Shown in pieces: positions 44,636 to 55,922 of a DNA stretch of 64,000 bases. Under the pieces are notes generated by a model. That model worked only from the letters and a program-made list of their open reading frames with translations, was not told where the DNA came from and ran no database searches. This DNA is from Photobacterium chitinilyticum (GTDB taxonomy: Bacteria; Pseudomonadota; Gammaproteobacteria; Enterobacterales; Vibrionaceae), in the NCBI RefSeq assembly GCF_004104355.1, contig NZ_RJLM01000015.1, positions 1 through 64,000 of the forward strand, given 5' to 3'. The translations under genes were made by a program, and so were the position numbers. The first letter of the stretch is position 1; the number at the start of each line of letters is the position of its first letter.

Positions 44636-45463
44636 TTAGTTGTGCATATGGCGAGGAATACTCTCTTCCTTGCGCAGGGTCAGCACTTCGCAGCCAGTAT
44701 CGGTGACCAGTAGGGTGTGCTCCCATTGGGCCGATTTCTTGCCGTCTACCGTGTAAACTGTCCAGCCATCGTTATCATCGACATCACAGCCAAACTTGCC
44801 GGCATTGATCATTGGTTCGATAGTGAAGCACATACCCGCCTTCAGGACAGTTCGGTCGTTGTTTTTGTAGTGAACGACCTGCGGTTCCTCGTGGAACTCG
44901 TTACCAATACCGTGACCGCAGAAATCTTTCACTATCGAGAAGCGGCTGTTGCCGTTTTTGATGAATTTCTGGATAGTTGTACCGATTTCGCCCAATTTGG
45001 CACCAGGTTTTACCTTTTTCATTGCATGATAAAGGCTCTCTTGCGCGACGCGGCATAGACGCTTGTCTTCCAGCGATACCTCGCCGATTTCGAACATCTT
45101 GGAGGTGTCACCGTGGTAGCCGTCTTTGATGACAGTGATATCAATATTGATGATATCTCCGTCTTTCAGAATTGCTGGCTTATTGTACTTACCGTTAACG
45201 GCCTCGTCCTGCTCGGCAGGGATACCATGGCAGATTACATGGTTGATAGATGTACAGATTGATTTTGGGAAACCATGATAATTGAGCGGTGCGGGAACGG
45301 CACCTTGCTCGTTGGTAATATACTCATGACAGAGACGATCCAGCTCTTCGGTCGTCACACCGGCTTTTACGTGCTGTTCGATCATTTCCAGCACATCGGC
45401 AGCCAAACGGCCAGCAATGCGCATTTTTTCAATTTCATCAGCCGTTTTTATCTTGATGCTCAT
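44636..45463 (-). CDS. map: type I methionine aminopeptidase
   Basis: Map removes the initiator methionine from nascent proteins. The 275-residue protein has the metal-binding residues of the family: H in SINHVICHGIP, D in NIDITVIKDGYHGDTS (two Asp), H in GHGIGNEFHEEP, E in CFTIEPMI, and E in QWEHTLL. An insertion of about ten residues (AEQDEAVNGKYNKPAI) lies before LKDGDIINID relative to E. coli. AAGATTGG precedes the ATG. It is divergent from rpsB, as in E. coli. Confidence 0.95.
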   Translation of the reverse strand: MSIKIKTADEIEKMRIAGRLAADVLEMIEQHVKAGVTTEELDRLCHEYITNEQGAVPAPLNYHGFPKSICTSINHVICHGIPAEQDEAVNGKYNKPAILKDGDIINIDITVIKDGYHGDTSKMFEIGEVSLEDKRLCRVAQESLYHAMKKVKPGAKLGEIGTTIQKFIKNGNSRFSIVKDFCGHGIGNEFHEEPQVVHYKNNDRTVLKAGMCFTIEPMINAGKFGCDVDDNDGWTVYTVDGKKSAQWEHTLLVTDTGCEVLTLRKEESIPRHMHN

Positions 45464-45560
45464 CCAATCTTCTCTACGTTGACTGTTTTCTATTGGTTAT
45501 ATGTTAACAGTGAGGACGCTGGATGGAAACCAAGTTTGGCAGCCTCAACTATAATTAGGC

Positions 45561-45590
45561 TAGATTTTGGTTGGTAAAATATGGTATAAA
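45561..45590 (+). promoter_or_regulatory. rpsB: likely rpsB promoter with GC-rich discriminator
   Basis: TAGATT and TATAAA are separated by 18 bp, followed by GCGCGCCG at the expected start region. GC-rich discriminators mark ribosomal promoters under stringent (ppGpp) control. The -35 match is weak. Confidence 0.5.
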
Positions 45591-45597
45591 GCGCGCC

Positions 45598-45787
45598 GTA
45601 ATTAGCTAACTTGTGTTTCGACCCTGCTGGTTTAAATTACACATACTTTATATTAATCACTCACACATATCGGCACGTTCTCCGGGGTGCTCATCAGTCT
45701 TTCGCGAGGCTGCAGGTTTGCAGTAATGCAAATCATGGGTCGGTAGAATGGGATATGTGGACGCCTAACCCCATAGAGGAATATTCA
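45598..45787 (+). promoter_or_regulatory. rpsB 5' leader, candidate S2 autoregulatory RNA
   Basis: About 190 nt of untranslated leader precede rpsB, containing structured segments such as CGGCACGTTCTCCGGGGTGC and GCAGGTTTGCAG. In E. coli and relatives the rpsB leader is conserved and mediates autogenous control of rpsB-tsf by protein S2. Homology here is inferred from position and general features, not from a covariance search. Confidence 0.55.
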
Positions 45788-46519
45788 ATGGCAACTGTAT
45801 CAATGCGCGACATGCTTAAGGCTGGTGTTCACTTCGGTCACCAAACTCGTTACTGGAACCCAAAAATGAAGCCATTCATTTTTGGTGCTCGTAACAAGGT
45901 ACATATCATCAACCTTGAGAAAACTGTACCAATGTTCAACGACGCTCTTGCTGAAATCAACAAGATTTCTGCTCGCAAGGGTAAAGTTCTTTTTGTTGGT
46001 ACTAAGCGTGCAGCCAGCGAATCAATTAAAGAAGCTGCGATTAACTGTGATCAGTTCTACGTGAACAACCGCTGGTTGGGCGGCATGTTGACTAACTGGA
46101 AAACTGTTCGCCAGTCAATCAAGCGTCTAAAAGACCTAGAAGTTCAGTCTACTGACGGTACTTTCGACAAGCTAACCAAGAAAGAAGCGCTAATGCGTAC
46201 TCGTGAAATGGAGAAGCTTGAGAAGTCACTTGGCGGTATCAAGAACATGGGTGGCCTTCCAGACGCAATGTTCGTAATCGATGCTGATCACGAGCACATT
46301 GCTATTAAAGAAGCTAACAACCTGGGTATCCCAGTATTTGCAGTAGTAGATACTAACTCTAACCCAGACGGCGTTGATTTCATTGTTCCTGGTAACGATG
46401 ATGCAATCCGTTCTATTCAGCTTTACACTGGTGCTGTAGCACAAACTGTAACTGAAGCACGTAACCAAGACATCGTTGTTCAAGCTGAGCAAGATGGTTT
46501 CGTAGCTGAAGCTGAATAA
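45788..46519 (+). CDS. rpsB: 30S ribosomal protein S2
   Basis: Ribosomal protein S2, 243 residues, with the conserved [40 protein letters not shown] and [25 protein letters not shown] precedes the ATG. The reading frame is open far upstream (to 45611), but that part is the leader and is not S2-like. Codon use is strongly biased, as for a highly expressed gene. It is followed by tsf. Confidence 0.98.
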   Translation: MATVSMRDMLKAGVHFGHQTRYWNPKMKPFIFGARNKVHIINLEKTVPMFNDALAEINKISARKGKVLFVGTKRAASESIKEAAINCDQFYVNNRWLGGMLTNWKTVRQSIKRLKDLEVQSTDGTFDKLTKKEALMRTREMEKLEKSLGGIKNMGGLPDAMFVIDADHEHIAIKEANNLGIPVFAVVDTNSNPDGVDFIVPGNDDAIRSIQLYTGAVAQTVTEARNQDIVVQAEQDGFVAEAE

Positions 46520-46574
46520 TAGCCAGCTCCTTTAGAGCATCTTAAGTTACCTTGTGTAAGCTAAGTATGGTTAC

Positions 46575-46602
46575 CAGGGGCCTATATCGGCCCCTGATTT
46601 TT
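46575..46602 (+). terminator. partial terminator between rpsB and tsf
   Basis: Stem CAGGGGCC, loop TATATC, stem GGCCCCTG, then ATTTTTATA. An attenuating terminator at this place would explain lower tsf than rpsB transcript. Confidence 0.85.
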
Positions 46603-46633
46603 ATACCAAGTATTCAAAACTGAGGATATAACA

Positions 46634-47479
46634 ATGGCAACAGTTACAGCTGCCCTAGTTAAAGAACTGCGTGAGCGTACTGCCGCAGGCATGATGGAAT
46701 GTAAAAAAGCGCTTGTTGAAGCGAACGCTGACATTGAGCTAGCGATCGAAAACATGCGTAAGAGTGGCGCTGCTAAGGCTGCTAAAAAAGCAGGTAACGT
46801 TGCTGCTGAAGGCACGATCCTAATCAAAGATGCAGACGGTGTTGCTGCTCTTCTTGAAGTTAACTGCCAAACTGACTTCGTAGCAAAAGATGCGGGCTTC
46901 CTAGCATTTGCTAACCAAGTTCTTGACGCTGCACTTGCAGAGCGTCTAGATATTGCTGCTCTTCAAGCTAAGTTTGAAGAGACTCGTATCGCTCTAGTTG
47001 CTAAAATCGGTGAGAACATCAGCATCCGTCGTGTTGAGTTCATCGAAGGCGCTAAAGTTGGTTCTTACCGTCACGGCGACCGTATCGGTGTTGTTGTTGC
47101 TGGTGAAGCAGACGAAGAAACTATTAAGCACGTTGCAATGCACGTTGCAGCGTCTAAGCCTGAGTTCGTTAACCCAGAAGACGTACCAGCAGACGTAGTT
47201 GAGAAAGAAAAAGCAATTCAAGTTGCTATCGCTGTTGAATCTGGCAAGCCACAAGAGATTGCAGAGAAAATGGTTGTTGGTCGCATGAAGAAGTTCACTG
47301 GCGAAGTTTCTCTAACTGGCCAGGCGTTCATCATGGACCCTTCTCAAACTGTTGGCGCAATGCTTAAAGCTAAAGGCGCAACAGTAACTAACTTCATTCG
47401 CCTAGAAGTGGGTGAAGGTATCGAGAAAGCTCAAGAAATGAGCTTCGCTGAAGAAGTTGCAGCTGTTCAGAAGGGTTAA
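46634..47479 (+). CDS. tsf: elongation factor Ts
   Basis: EF-Ts exchanges GDP for GTP on EF-Tu. The 281-residue protein begins [20 protein letters not shown], then [20 protein letters not shown] and the EF-Tu contact segment [28 protein letters not shown] precedes the ATG. Codon use is highly biased. It forms the rpsB-tsf operon and ends at a strong terminator. Confidence 0.98.
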   Translation: MATVTAALVKELRERTAAGMMECKKALVEANADIELAIENMRKSGAAKAAKKAGNVAAEGTILIKDADGVAALLEVNCQTDFVAKDAGFLAFANQVLDAALAERLDIAALQAKFEETRIALVAKIGENISIRRVEFIEGAKVGSYRHGDRIGVVVAGEADEETIKHVAMHVAASKPEFVNPEDVPADVVEKEKAIQVAIAVESGKPQEIAEKMVVGRMKKFTGEVSLTGQAFIMDPSQTVGAMLKAKGATVTNFIRLEVGEGIEKAQEMSFAEEVAAVQKG

Positions 47480-47499
47480 TCCTTCTTGAAACGAACTCC

Positions 47500-47529
47500 A
47501 AAGACCGTAGCCAAGGCTGCGGTCTTTTT
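47500..47529 (+). terminator. terminator of the rpsB-tsf operon
   Basis: AAAGACCGTAGCC, AA, GGCTGCGGTCTTTTT: a long stem with one mismatch and a T run, 21 nt after the tsf stop. Confidence 0.92.
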
Positions 47530-47571
47530 ACAACTCCATATCTCTATTTGTAAGCCTGGAAGGTAAACCTA

Positions 47572-48315
47572 ATGACCACAAATCCTAAACCGACCTATCA
47601 ACGAATTTTGCTGAAACTCAGTGGTGAAGCACTGCAGGGCGACGAAGGTTTTGGTATTGATGCGCAAGTTCTTGACCGTATGGCTCAGGAAATCAAAGAA
47701 CTTATTGAGCTAGGTGTGCAAGTTGGCCTGGTTATCGGTGGTGGTAACCTATTCCGTGGTGCTGGCCTTGCAGAAGCAGGTATGAACCGAGTTGTGGGCG
47801 ATCACATGGGTATGCTAGCAACTGTGATGAATGGCCTGGCGATGCGTGATGCGTTGCACCGTGCCTATGTGAACGCTCGAGTGATGTCTGCAATTCCGCT
47901 AAACGGCGTGTGTGACAACTACAACTGGGCTGATGCGATCAGCCAGCTACGCCAGGGCCGCGTAGTCATTTTCTCCGCTGGTACGGGTAACCCGTTCTTT
48001 ACTACTGATTCTGCAGCTTGCCTTCGCGGTATCGAAATCGAAGCTGACGTGGTACTGAAAGCGACAAAAGTTGACGGTGTATTCACAGATGATCCAGTTA
48101 AAAACCCAGAAGCTGTTCTTTATGATAAGCTTGGTTACAATGACGTTCTTGATAAAGAACTGAAAGTGATGGACTTAGCGGCATTTACACTTGCTCGTGA
48201 CCACGGCATGCCAATTCGTGTCTTTAACATGAATAAGCCAGGCTCACTGCGCCGTGTGGTAATGGGTGAGCAAGAAGGCACCTTGATCTCGAACGGCCAA
48301 GCTTCTATCAAGTAA
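47572..48315 (+). CDS. pyrH: UMP kinase
   Basis: PyrH phosphorylates UMP to UDP and is a hexameric, GTP-activated enzyme. The 247-residue protein has [39 protein letters not shown] and the acceptor-site region [22 protein letters not shown] precedes the ATG by 8 nt. The order tsf-pyrH-frr is typical of gammaproteobacteria. Confidence 0.97.
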   Translation: MTTNPKPTYQRILLKLSGEALQGDEGFGIDAQVLDRMAQEIKELIELGVQVGLVIGGGNLFRGAGLAEAGMNRVVGDHMGMLATVMNGLAMRDALHRAYVNARVMSAIPLNGVCDNYNWADAISQLRQGRVVIFSAGTGNPFFTTDSAACLRGIEIEADVVLKATKVDGVFTDDPVKNPEAVLYDKLGYNDVLDKELKVMDLAAFTLARDHGMPIRVFNMNKPGSLRRVVMGEQEGTLISNGQASIK

Positions 48316-48336
48316 GTTCTGTCGACTCATTCCGAA

Positions 48337-48356
48337 CGGGAGCGTAGGCGCTCCCG
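48337..48356 (+). terminator. stem-loop between pyrH and frr
   Basis: CGGGAGCG, loop TAGG, CGCTCCCG. It lacks a T run, so it may be a pause or mRNA-stability structure rather than a true terminator. Confidence 0.4.
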
Positions 48357-48385
48357 CGATTACCGAATCATTAAGGGTATTAATC

Positions 48386-48943
48386 GTGATTGATGCAATT
48401 AAACAAGATGCGCAAGAGCGCATGGGCAAAAGCGTTGAAGCGCTGAAAAACCAATTGGCTAAAGTACGTACGGGTCGTGCTCATCCGAGCTTGCTTGATA
48501 CTATCTACGTAGAGTATTACGGTGCCAACACGCCGCTTAAGCAGCTGGCAAACGTTGTTGCTGAAGACTCACGTACACTGGCAATCACAGTGTTTGATAA
48601 AGAGCTGACGCAGAAAGTCGAAAAAGCGATCATGATGTCTGACTTGGGCCTAAACCCAATGTCTGCGGGTACGGTTATCCGTGTTCCATTGCCGCCGCTG
48701 ACGGAAGAGCGTCGTCGCGATCTGGTTAAGATTGTTCGTGCAGAAGCTGAGCAGGGCCGCGTTGCTATCCGTAACATTCGTCGTGATGCGAACGCTGATG
48801 TTAAAGCGTTGCTGAAAGAGAAAGAAATTTCAGAAGATGACGATCGTCGCGCGCAAGATGAAATTCAAAAGCTTACAGATGCAGCGGTTAAAAATATTGA
48901 TGCTGTTCTTGAAGTGAAAGAAAAAGAGCTAATGGAAGTATAA
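48386..48943 (+). CDS. frr: ribosome-recycling factor
   Basis: RRF splits post-termination ribosomes together with EF-G. The 185-residue protein starts at GTG ([20 protein letters not shown]) and shows the family features [35 protein letters not shown] and [32 protein letters not shown] is the ribosome binding region. It ends at a strong terminator. Confidence 0.97.
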   Translation: MIDAIKQDAQERMGKSVEALKNQLAKVRTGRAHPSLLDTIYVEYYGANTPLKQLANVVAEDSRTLAITVFDKELTQKVEKAIMMSDLGLNPMSAGTVIRVPLPPLTEERRRDLVKIVRAEAEQGRVAIRNIRRDANADVKALLKEKEISEDDDRRAQDEIQKLTDAAVKNIDAVLEVKEKELMEV

Positions 48944-48980
48944 GGCGCTAAGTGCCTATATTAGCTTTACCAGGTTTGAG

Positions 48981-49012
48981 GCGCTGTGCGTGCAGCACGG
49001 CGCTTTTTTTTT
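48981..49012 (+). terminator. terminator after frr
   Basis: GCGCTGTGC, loop GTGCA, GCACGGCGC (one G-T pair), then nine T. It separates pyrH-frr from uppS, although read-through is likely needed for the downstream cluster. Confidence 0.92.
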
Positions 49013-49023
49013 GAGGGAGATGT

Positions 49024-49788
49024 ATGGCAGAGCATACAATCGAAACTGCACTTTCTGCTGATAGTTTGCCTAAGCATATTGCTGTCATCATGGATGGCAA
49101 TGGTCGCTGGGCTAAAGCAAAGGGCAAAGCTCGAGTGTTTGGCCATAAGGCTGGCGTAGAAGCCGTACGTAAGACTGTCTCGACGGCAAGTCGCCTCGGT
49201 ATTCAGGTGGTGACACTTTTCGCCTTCAGTAGCGAAAACTGGCGTCGCCCGGAAGATGAGGTGTCATTGTTGATGGAGCTCTTCATGACGGTGTTAGGTC
49301 GCGAAGTGAAACGTCTGCACAAGAACAATATACGGTTACGGATCATTGGCGATACTACCCGTTTCAGCCAACGGTTGCAGAAGAAAATAACTGAAGCTGA
49401 GTCGCTGACTGCCAGTAATACCGGTATGGTGCTGAATATCGCAGCTAACTATGGTGGCCAGTGGGATATTTTGCAGGCGACTAAGCGCCTGGCCCATCAA
49501 GTTGCCGAGCAGGGGCTGACGGCCGAGGATATTACCGAAGATATGCTGGCGCAAGGTTTGTCGACGTCAGGTTTACCTGAAGTAGACCTGCTGATCCGTA
49601 CCAGTGGCGAATGCCGCATCAGTAACTTCATGTTATGGCAGATGGCGTATGCCGAGCTGTACTTTACCGAGCAGCACTGGCCTGATTTTGACGAGCAAAG
49701 CCTGGCGAATGCCGTTGCATGGTATGTCAACCGTGAGCGCCGCTTTGGATGCACTGGCGAGCAGGTGCAGGCTTTATTACAACAATAG
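49024..49788 (+). CDS. uppS: undecaprenyl diphosphate synthase
   Basis: UppS (IspU) condenses isopentenyl diphosphate into the C55 carrier lipid for cell-wall synthesis. The 254-residue cis-prenyltransferase has [20 protein letters not shown] with the catalytic Asp near residue 25, [25 protein letters not shown] and [28 protein letters not shown] directly follows the frr terminator and precedes the ATG. Confidence 0.96.
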   Translation: MAEHTIETALSADSLPKHIAVIMDGNGRWAKAKGKARVFGHKAGVEAVRKTVSTASRLGIQVVTLFAFSSENWRRPEDEVSLLMELFMTVLGREVKRLHKNNIRLRIIGDTTRFSQRLQKKITEAESLTASNTGMVLNIAANYGGQWDILQATKRLAHQVAEQGLTAEDITEDMLAQGLSTSGLPEVDLLIRTSGECRISNFMLWQMAYAELYFTEQHWPDFDEQSLANAVAWYVNRERRFGCTGEQVQALLQQ

Positions 49789-49861
49789 TAGCAATAGACA
49801 GACAGCAACATAGAAATGCTAAGTCGTTACTAACATATAATGAAAAACGAGAGGACGCAGC

Positions 49862-50710
49862 TTGCTTAAGCAACGTATTATTACCGCACTAATCCTCGCG
49901 CCGTTAGTAATAGCAGGGATCTTTTTTTTACCTTTCCCTGCTTTTGTTTTCGCTGTAGCCGCGATTACCATGGTCGGTTTTTGGGAATGGACACAATTTG
50001 TTGATACGAAGTCGCGCTTAGGCGCGATGTTGGTACCCGCTATTGCTTTGGGGGCATCAATTATCATTATGCCGACGGATGTGGCAACCTTGTCCGTTCT
50101 GGCTCCGTCGCATCAGTATATGTTGCTGGTTGGCGGGATCTGGTGGCTGGTCGCTTCTATGTTAGCAGTGACTTACCCTTCTAGTTCAGCGCTCTGGTCC
50201 AAATCCACATCTTTGAAATATCTTTTTGGCCTACTGACCCTGATCCCCTTCTTCTGGAGTATCTTGATGCTCCGCGCCGTCAATTATACCGAATCGCCTT
50301 ATCATGGTGCCCAGCTGGTGATGCTGGTTTGCTTCTTGGTATGGTCGGCTGATACGGGCGCTTATTTCTCAGGCAAACGCTTCGGCAAGCATAAGATGGC
50401 ACCGGCCGTGAGTCCGAACAAGACGATCGAAGGCCTTGTCGGTGGTGCTGTGCTGGCTGTATTAGTTACCTGGGGGGGCGCAGCCCTGATGGACATTCCT
50501 TTTGTCAGCCTGGGTAGCTTGTTGGTGATTGCAATAGTTACGGTGGTTGCTTCTGTACTTGGTGACTTGGTTGAGAGTATGTTCAAGCGCGCCTCTGGCA
50601 TTAAAGACAGCGGTAGTATCCTCCCCGGACACGGCGGGATTCTTGACCGTATTGACAGCTTGACGGCCGCCCTTCCTGTTTTTGCTTTGCTCTACCTCTG
50701 GCTAGTATGA
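49862..50710 (+). CDS. cdsA: phosphatidate cytidylyltransferase (CDP-diglyceride synthase)
   Basis: CdsA makes CDP-diacylglycerol from CTP and phosphatidate in the inner membrane. The 282-residue protein has about eight hydrophobic helices and the family signature SMFKRASGIKDSGSILPGHG followed by GILDRIDSL. It starts at TTG after GAGAGGACGC. uppS precedes it and ispC follows after 185 bp of non-coding DNA. Confidence 0.96.
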   Translation: MLKQRIITALILAPLVIAGIFFLPFPAFVFAVAAITMVGFWEWTQFVDTKSRLGAMLVPAIALGASIIIMPTDVATLSVLAPSHQYMLLVGGIWWLVASMLAVTYPSSSALWSKSTSLKYLFGLLTLIPFFWSILMLRAVNYTESPYHGAQLVMLVCFLVWSADTGAYFSGKRFGKHKMAPAVSPNKTIEGLVGGAVLAVLVTWGGAALMDIPFVSLGSLLVIAIVTVVASVLGDLVESMFKRASGIKDSGSILPGHGGILDRIDSLTAALPVFALLYLWLV

Positions 50711-50895
50711 TATAGCCAGTTTTTGCTGTGTGATGTCAGCCATAATGAAAGAGTGCTTACTCATCGTATGAGCCGCTTGGCAATGGTTAACAAACGAGCA
50801 AACTTGTCCAACAGGGCAAATAAGATCTTAGCGGATCCCTGTTTTACTGAGCTGCCAATTATGGGCGGCTCTTCACGGCTGAAGAAAGTGATTTT

Positions 50896-52092
50896 ATGCG
50901 TAAGTTAGCGATTCTTGGTGCGACGGGCTCTATCGGGAGCAGTACGTTGGCGGTTGCGGCACAAAGTCCGCATTTGTTCGAAGTAGTTGCACTGGCCGCA
51001 GGTTCGAATAGCCAAAAAATGTTCGAGTTATGCCTGCAATGGAAGCCGAAGTATGTCGCAATGGCGTCTGAATCAGCGGCAGCAGAGCTAAGTGTAGTAC
51101 TGAAGCAGCATAATATTCCGACAGAGGTTCTTGCTGGTGCCTCTGGAATGAGTCAGATAGCAGCTCTTGATGAAGTTGATACTGTCATGGCTGCCATTGT
51201 CGGTGCGGCTGGTTTGCTGCCTACCATGGCTGCGGTAAAAGCGGGCAAGCGCATTTTGCTGGCAAACAAGGAAGCCCTGGTTATGTCTGGGCAGATGTTC
51301 ATAGACGCCTGTCAGCAGTATGGTGCCGAACTATTGCCGGTAGACAGTGAGCACAATGCTATATTTCAGAGTCTGCCTGCAGAGATCCAGCGCGCGATGG
51401 GCCATTGTGATCTGGAAAAGCACGGGATCAGAAAGATTTTACTAACAGGTTCTGGTGGCCCGTTTCGTTATAGCGATGTGGCTGAGCTTGCCGCAGTGAC
51501 ACCTGAAATGGCCATTGCCCACCCAAACTGGTCGATGGGGCCAAAGATTTCCGTTGATTCAGCCACAATGATGAATAAGGGGCTGGAGTATATCGAGGCA
51601 CGTTGGCTATTCAATGCCTCTCGCGAGCAAATGGACGTGATCATCCACCCGCAGTCAGTTATCCACTCTATGGTTCAATACAAAGATGGCTCGGTGCTGG
51701 CGCAGATGGGGCTGCCTGATATGAGAACGCCTATTGCCTGCGCGATGTCCTATCCTGAAAGAGTAGATGCTGGTGTGGCACCGCTAGATTTTAGCAAAGT
51801 GGGTGAGTTTACTTTCTTGCAGCCTGATTTTAAGCGGTATCCTTGCCTGAAACTGGCTATGGAAGCGTGTTATGCCGGACAGGCTGCAACGACGGCCTTA
51901 AATGCAGCCAATGAAGAAGCAGTGGCTGCTTTTTTGAATAATCAGCTAAGGTTTACCGATATCGCACAAGTGACTACCCAGGTTCTCGATCTAGCGCAAA
52001 TGACCGAGCCGACTGACTTGGAAAGTGTCATTGAGCTGGATAGAATGGCTCGTTTTTTAGCGCAGGAAGTGATTAGAAAGGTATCTGTATGA
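50896..52092 (+). CDS. ispC: 1-deoxy-D-xylulose 5-phosphate reductoisomerase
   Basis: IspC (Dxr) makes 2-C-methyl-D-erythritol 4-phosphate, the committed step of the MEP isoprenoid pathway and target of fosmidomycin. The 398-residue protein has the NADPH motif [41 protein letters not shown] and [28 protein letters not shown] precedes the ATG. Its stop overlaps the rseP start by 4 nt. Confidence 0.97.
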   Translation: MRKLAILGATGSIGSSTLAVAAQSPHLFEVVALAAGSNSQKMFELCLQWKPKYVAMASESAAAELSVVLKQHNIPTEVLAGASGMSQIAALDEVDTVMAAIVGAAGLLPTMAAVKAGKRILLANKEALVMSGQMFIDACQQYGAELLPVDSEHNAIFQSLPAEIQRAMGHCDLEKHGIRKILLTGSGGPFRYSDVAELAAVTPEMAIAHPNWSMGPKISVDSATMMNKGLEYIEARWLFNASREQMDVIIHPQSVIHSMVQYKDGSVLAQMGLPDMRTPIACAMSYPERVDAGVAPLDFSKVGEFTFLQPDFKRYPCLKLAMEACYAGQAATTALNAANEEAVAAFLNNQLRFTDIAQVTTQVLDLAQMTEPTDLESVIELDRMARFLAQEVIRKVSV

Positions 52093-53444
52093 TGGGAATA
52101 TTGTGGAACCTAGGGGCATTTTTACTCGCTCTGGGGATATTAATTGCCGTTCATGAGTTTGGTCACTTCTGGGTAGCCCGTCGTTGCGGAGTATTTGTCG
52201 AACGTTTTTCGATTGGTTTCGGCAAGGCCTTATGGCGTAAGGTGGGTAAGGACGGTACCGAATATACGTTGGCTATGATCCCGTTGGGCGGTTATGTCAA
52301 AATGCTCGATGAACGTGTTGATGATGTACCTGAAGAGAAAAAGAATCAGGCCTTCAACAACAAGGCGCTATGGCAGCGCAGTGCCATTGTAGCAGCTGGT
52401 CCGTTTGCTAACTTCCTTTTTGCAGTCTTTGCCTATTGGGTTGTCTACTTGATTGGGGTACCGGCTGTGCGCCCGGTGATTGGTGACATTGCTCCGCAAT
52501 CTATTGCTGCAGAAGCAGGAATTAGCAATGGGATGGAACTAAAATCTATTTCAGGAATCCAAATCGCTGATTGGGAATCCGTTAATATGGCGATGATTTC
52601 TCATATCGGTGACGAAGAGATGGTCGTCACTGTCACCGAGCCTGATACTGAGTACGAAGTGCAGCGTATACTTGATCTAACGAACTGGTCGTTTGACCCG
52701 GACGAAGAGCGGGTACTGACATCTTTGGGCATTGCACCTTACTCACCGGCAATTACACTCGTGATCTCACAACTTGTTGATGATGGCGCAGCAATAGCGG
52801 CCGGTTTGAGGTTAAATGACGAAATTGTAGCAATCAATGCTACTCCGGTAACTGAGTGGCAGCAGGTCGTTGATGCGATACGTTCCCATCCTTCTCAGGC
52901 TCTTGGCATGGAAGTGCTACGTGAGGGGGAGATGGTATTGCTTACGCTCACGCCAGAGTCGAAAACACAGCGTGACGGTGACGTTATCGGCTACGCCGGT
53001 TTTGCGCCGAAGGTTGAGCCTTGGCCGGAATCATACCGGATTAATTTGCAATATGGCCCCGTTGAAGCTGTTGGCAAGGCTGCAGAAAAAACGTGGCAGC
53101 TGGTTACTCTAACGTTTGATATGGTAACTAAGTTGGTTACGGGTGATGTTGCAATCAAAAATCTAAGTGGCCCGATCTCGATAGCTAAAGGTGCTGGGAT
53201 GACCGCCGATTATGGGGTGGTGTATTTCCTAGGCTTTCTGGCCTTGATCAGTGTGAACTTAGGTATTGTTAATTTGTTACCGCTGCCAGTGCTAGATGGT
53301 GGACACTTGATGTTCTTCGCCATTGAAGCGGTAACTCGTCGTCCTGTTTCTGAACGTGTTCAGGATATAGGCTACAGAGTGGGATCAGCCATTTTGGTTG
53401 CGTTAATGGCCGTAGCGCTATTCAATGATTTTACCCGCCTTTAA
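52089..53444 (+). CDS. rseP: RIP zinc metalloprotease RseP
   Basis: RseP is the site-2 protease of the inner membrane that cleaves the anti-sigma factor RseA after DegS. The 451-residue protein has the zinc motif HEFGHF near residue 20, two PDZ domains ([40 protein letters not shown]), and the second metal motif [11 protein letters not shown] near 400. Four transmembrane helices are visible. ATG 52089 overlaps the ispC stop; ATG 52092 is an alternative. Confidence 0.96.
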   Translation: MMGILWNLGAFLLALGILIAVHEFGHFWVARRCGVFVERFSIGFGKALWRKVGKDGTEYTLAMIPLGGYVKMLDERVDDVPEEKKNQAFNNKALWQRSAIVAAGPFANFLFAVFAYWVVYLIGVPAVRPVIGDIAPQSIAAEAGISNGMELKSISGIQIADWESVNMAMISHIGDEEMVVTVTEPDTEYEVQRILDLTNWSFDPDEERVLTSLGIAPYSPAITLVISQLVDDGAAIAAGLRLNDEIVAINATPVTEWQQVVDAIRSHPSQALGMEVLREGEMVLLTLTPESKTQRDGDVIGYAGFAPKVEPWPESYRINLQYGPVEAVGKAAEKTWQLVTLTFDMVTKLVTGDVAIKNLSGPISIAKGAGMTADYGVVYFLGFLALISVNLGIVNLLPLPVLDGGHLMFFAIEAVTRRPVSERVQDIGYRVGSAILVALMAVALFNDFTRL

Positions 53445-53480
53445 TAAGTGCGTTTTTAGCAAGGAATAATCAGAACACTA

Positions 53481-55904
53481 ATGGCGATGAAAAAACTGTT
53501 GGTCGCATCACTTTTACTCGGTAGTAGTGTTGCGCAGAGCGCGGAACAATTTGTAGTTGATGATATTCGTTTCGAAGGCTTGCAGCGCGTTACGCTGGGT
53601 GCGGCATTGTTGAAAATGCCGGTCCGAGTGGGTGACGATGTTGATGAGCGTGATGTTTCGGAAATGATTCAGGCGCTTTTTGCTTCTGGAAATTTTGAAG
53701 ATATTAAAGTCTACCGTGATAGAAATACGCTGTTAATTAAAGTCCTTGAGCGTCCGACTATTGCCAATATCACCTTCTCTGGCAACAAAGCTATCAAGGA
53801 AGAGCAGCTTAAAGAAAATCTTGATGCTTCGCGGATCAGTATTGGTGAAGCATTAGATCGTACGACTCTGAGCAAGATAGAAAAAGGGCTTGAAGACTTC
53901 TATTATAGCGTCGGTAAATATAATGCGACGGTAAAGGCGGTTGTTACTCCGCTGCCGCGAAATCGTGCTGACCTGAAGTTTGTCTTTACCGAGGGTGTCT
54001 CGGCCAAAATCCAGCAAATCAACTTTATCGGTAATGACGTTTTTTCCGATGAAGAGCTTCAAGATAAATTCAACCTGCAGGCGGAAGTACCTTGGTGGAA
54101 TTTCCTGGCTGATGAAAAGTATCAGAAGCAGGTGCTTGCTGGTGATTTGGAAACGCTGCGCTCCAAGTATTTGAACAGCGGTTACCTCAAGTACAAGCTT
54201 GATGCGACCCAGGTAGCTATTTCGCCGGACAAGAAAGGCGTGTATATCACACTGAAAGTCGATGAAGGTGAGCAGTACAGCGTGAAGGACGTGAAGTTCC
54301 GCGGTGAGCTGGTCGGCAAGGTCGATGATCTGGAGAGTTTGGTTACAATCAGTGCCGGTGAAGTCTACAACGGTGCAAAAGTCACGGCGTTGGAAGAAGC
54401 GGTTAAGCGTAAGCTGGGTGAACTCGGTTATGCCTACCCGCAAGTAACCACGATTCCTGATTTTGATGATGAAAACCAGCAGGTGGCATTGACTGTCAAT
54501 GTGGATCCGGGCAAGCGTATCTATGTGCGAAATATTTCGTTCTCAGGCAATACCTCGACTAAAGACGAAGTGCTGCGCCGTGAGATGCGTCAAATGGAAG
54601 GCGGCTGGCTAAACTCGAAATCAATCGAGCGTGGCAAAGAGCGTCTAAACCGTACCGGTTTCTTTGAAAACGTCGATGTCCAGACAGTACGAGTTCCGGG
54701 CACTGATGATCAGGTAGATATTAAGTACAACGTCAAAGAGGCCAATGCCGGCAACATTAATTTCGGTGTGGGCTATGGTACGGAATCCGGTATTAGCTTC
54801 CAGGCTGGGATCCAGCAGGATAACTTCCTCGGTACCGGCAATCGCTTTGGTATCAATGCGATGATGAATGACTACCAGAAGAACGTCAGCCTGGAGTACC
54901 GCGACCCGTACTTTACTCTCGATGGCATCAGCCTCGGCGGTAAGATCTACTACAACGAGTTCGAAGCCTCGGATGCTAACATCTCTGATTATACCAACCA
55001 GAGCTACGGGACCAGCCTGACATGGGGTTTCCCGTTCGATGAACTTAACTTTTTCGAGTTTGGCCTAGGTTATGATCATAATAAGATCTCAAATACCCAG
55101 GAATATGCTCAGATTGAGAAGTTCAAGGCGATTCATGGTTTTGACCGCGGCGACAACGTGATTGAACTTGATGATTTCGACTGGTCGGTATCTTGGACCC
55201 GTAATAACCTTAACCGTGGTTACTTCCCGACGGCAGGTAATCATCAGCGCGCCTCGTTCCGGATGACGATCCCTGGTTCGGATGCCCAGTATTTCAAGGC
55301 GCAGTATGATGTCCGTCAGTACTTCCCGCTCAACGAAGGGCATGACTTCAGCCTATTGCTCCGCGGTAAGCTGGGTTACGGTAATGGCTATGGCACAACA
55401 GACAACGGCAGTGATCAGTTGCTGCCGTTCTATGAAAACTTCTATGCTGGTGGCTTCTCGACCCTGCGTGGTTTCCGCTCCAATACCGTTGGTCCGAAAG
55501 CCGTGTATGTCGGAGGCTGTGAAGCTGGCGGGATCGGTGGTGGTGGCAATAACGACTGTGCTACAGGTACTGATGACGCCGCCGGTGGTAATGCTACAGC
55601 CTTGGCTAGTGCTGAGCTGATTGTTCCGACGCCGTTTGCTTCGGATGAAGTCCGTAACCAAATTCGAACCAGCATCTTTGTTGATGCCGGTACAGTGTGG
55701 GATACGGAATATGATGTAACCAGTGGTGACGGCAGGTACTTGAATGACTATTCCGATCCGTCATTGATCCGTGCGTCATATGGTGCCGCCCTACAGTGGA
55801 TGTCACCGATGGGGCCGCTCGTATTCTCGGTTGCTCGTCCGATCAAGAAATACGATGGTGATGATGAAGAGTTCTTTACCTTCACTATTGGACGAACATT
55901 CTAA
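53481..55904 (+). CDS. bamA: outer membrane protein assembly factor BamA
   Basis: BamA is the essential core of the beta-barrel assembly machine. The 807-residue protein has a signal peptide ([21 protein letters not shown]), five POTRA domains (residues about 22-420) and a 16-strand barrel. The conserved loop 6 segment [18 protein letters not shown] lies near residue 668. Two cysteines in the adjacent loop (CEAGG and NDCATG) could form the disulfide known from E. coli. It ends in FTFTIGRTF, with the C-terminal Phe. AAGGAATAAT precedes the ATG. Confidence 0.97.
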   Translation: MAMKKLLVASLLLGSSVAQSAEQFVVDDIRFEGLQRVTLGAALLKMPVRVGDDVDERDVSEMIQALFASGNFEDIKVYRDRNTLLIKVLERPTIANITFSGNKAIKEEQLKENLDASRISIGEALDRTTLSKIEKGLEDFYYSVGKYNATVKAVVTPLPRNRADLKFVFTEGVSAKIQQINFIGNDVFSDEELQDKFNLQAEVPWWNFLADEKYQKQVLAGDLETLRSKYLNSGYLKYKLDATQVAISPDKKGVYITLKVDEGEQYSVKDVKFRGELVGKVDDLESLVTISAGEVYNGAKVTALEEAVKRKLGELGYAYPQVTTIPDFDDENQQVALTVNVDPGKRIYVRNISFSGNTSTKDEVLRREMRQMEGGWLNSKSIERGKERLNRTGFFENVDVQTVRVPGTDDQVDIKYNVKEANAGNINFGVGYGTESGISFQAGIQQDNFLGTGNRFGINAMMNDYQKNVSLEYRDPYFTLDGISLGGKIYYNEFEASDANISDYTNQSYGTSLTWGFPFDELNFFEFGLGYDHNKISNTQEYAQIEKFKAIHGFDRGDNVIELDDFDWSVSWTRNNLNRGYFPTAGNHQRASFRMTIPGSDAQYFKAQYDVRQYFPLNEGHDFSLLLRGKLGYGNGYGTTDNGSDQLLPFYENFYAGGFSTLRGFRSNTVGPKAVYVGGCEAGGIGGGGNNDCATGTDDAAGGNATALASAELIVPTPFASDEVRNQIRTSIFVDAGTVWDTEYDVTSGDGRYLNDYSDPSLIRASYGAALQWMSPMGPLVFSVARPIKKYDGDDEEFFTFTIGRTF

Positions 55905-55922
55905 AATTTGAGGAGATACTTT

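Noticed and set aside
45611-45787. N-terminal extension of rpsB by 59 codons
   Set aside because: It corresponds to the untranslated leader; S2 proteins begin at MATVSMRD, where a good ribosome binding site is present.
53853-54443. A 196-codon minus-strand frame opposite bamA
   Set aside because: Antisense shadow of the POTRA region; no ribosome binding site or recognisable domain.
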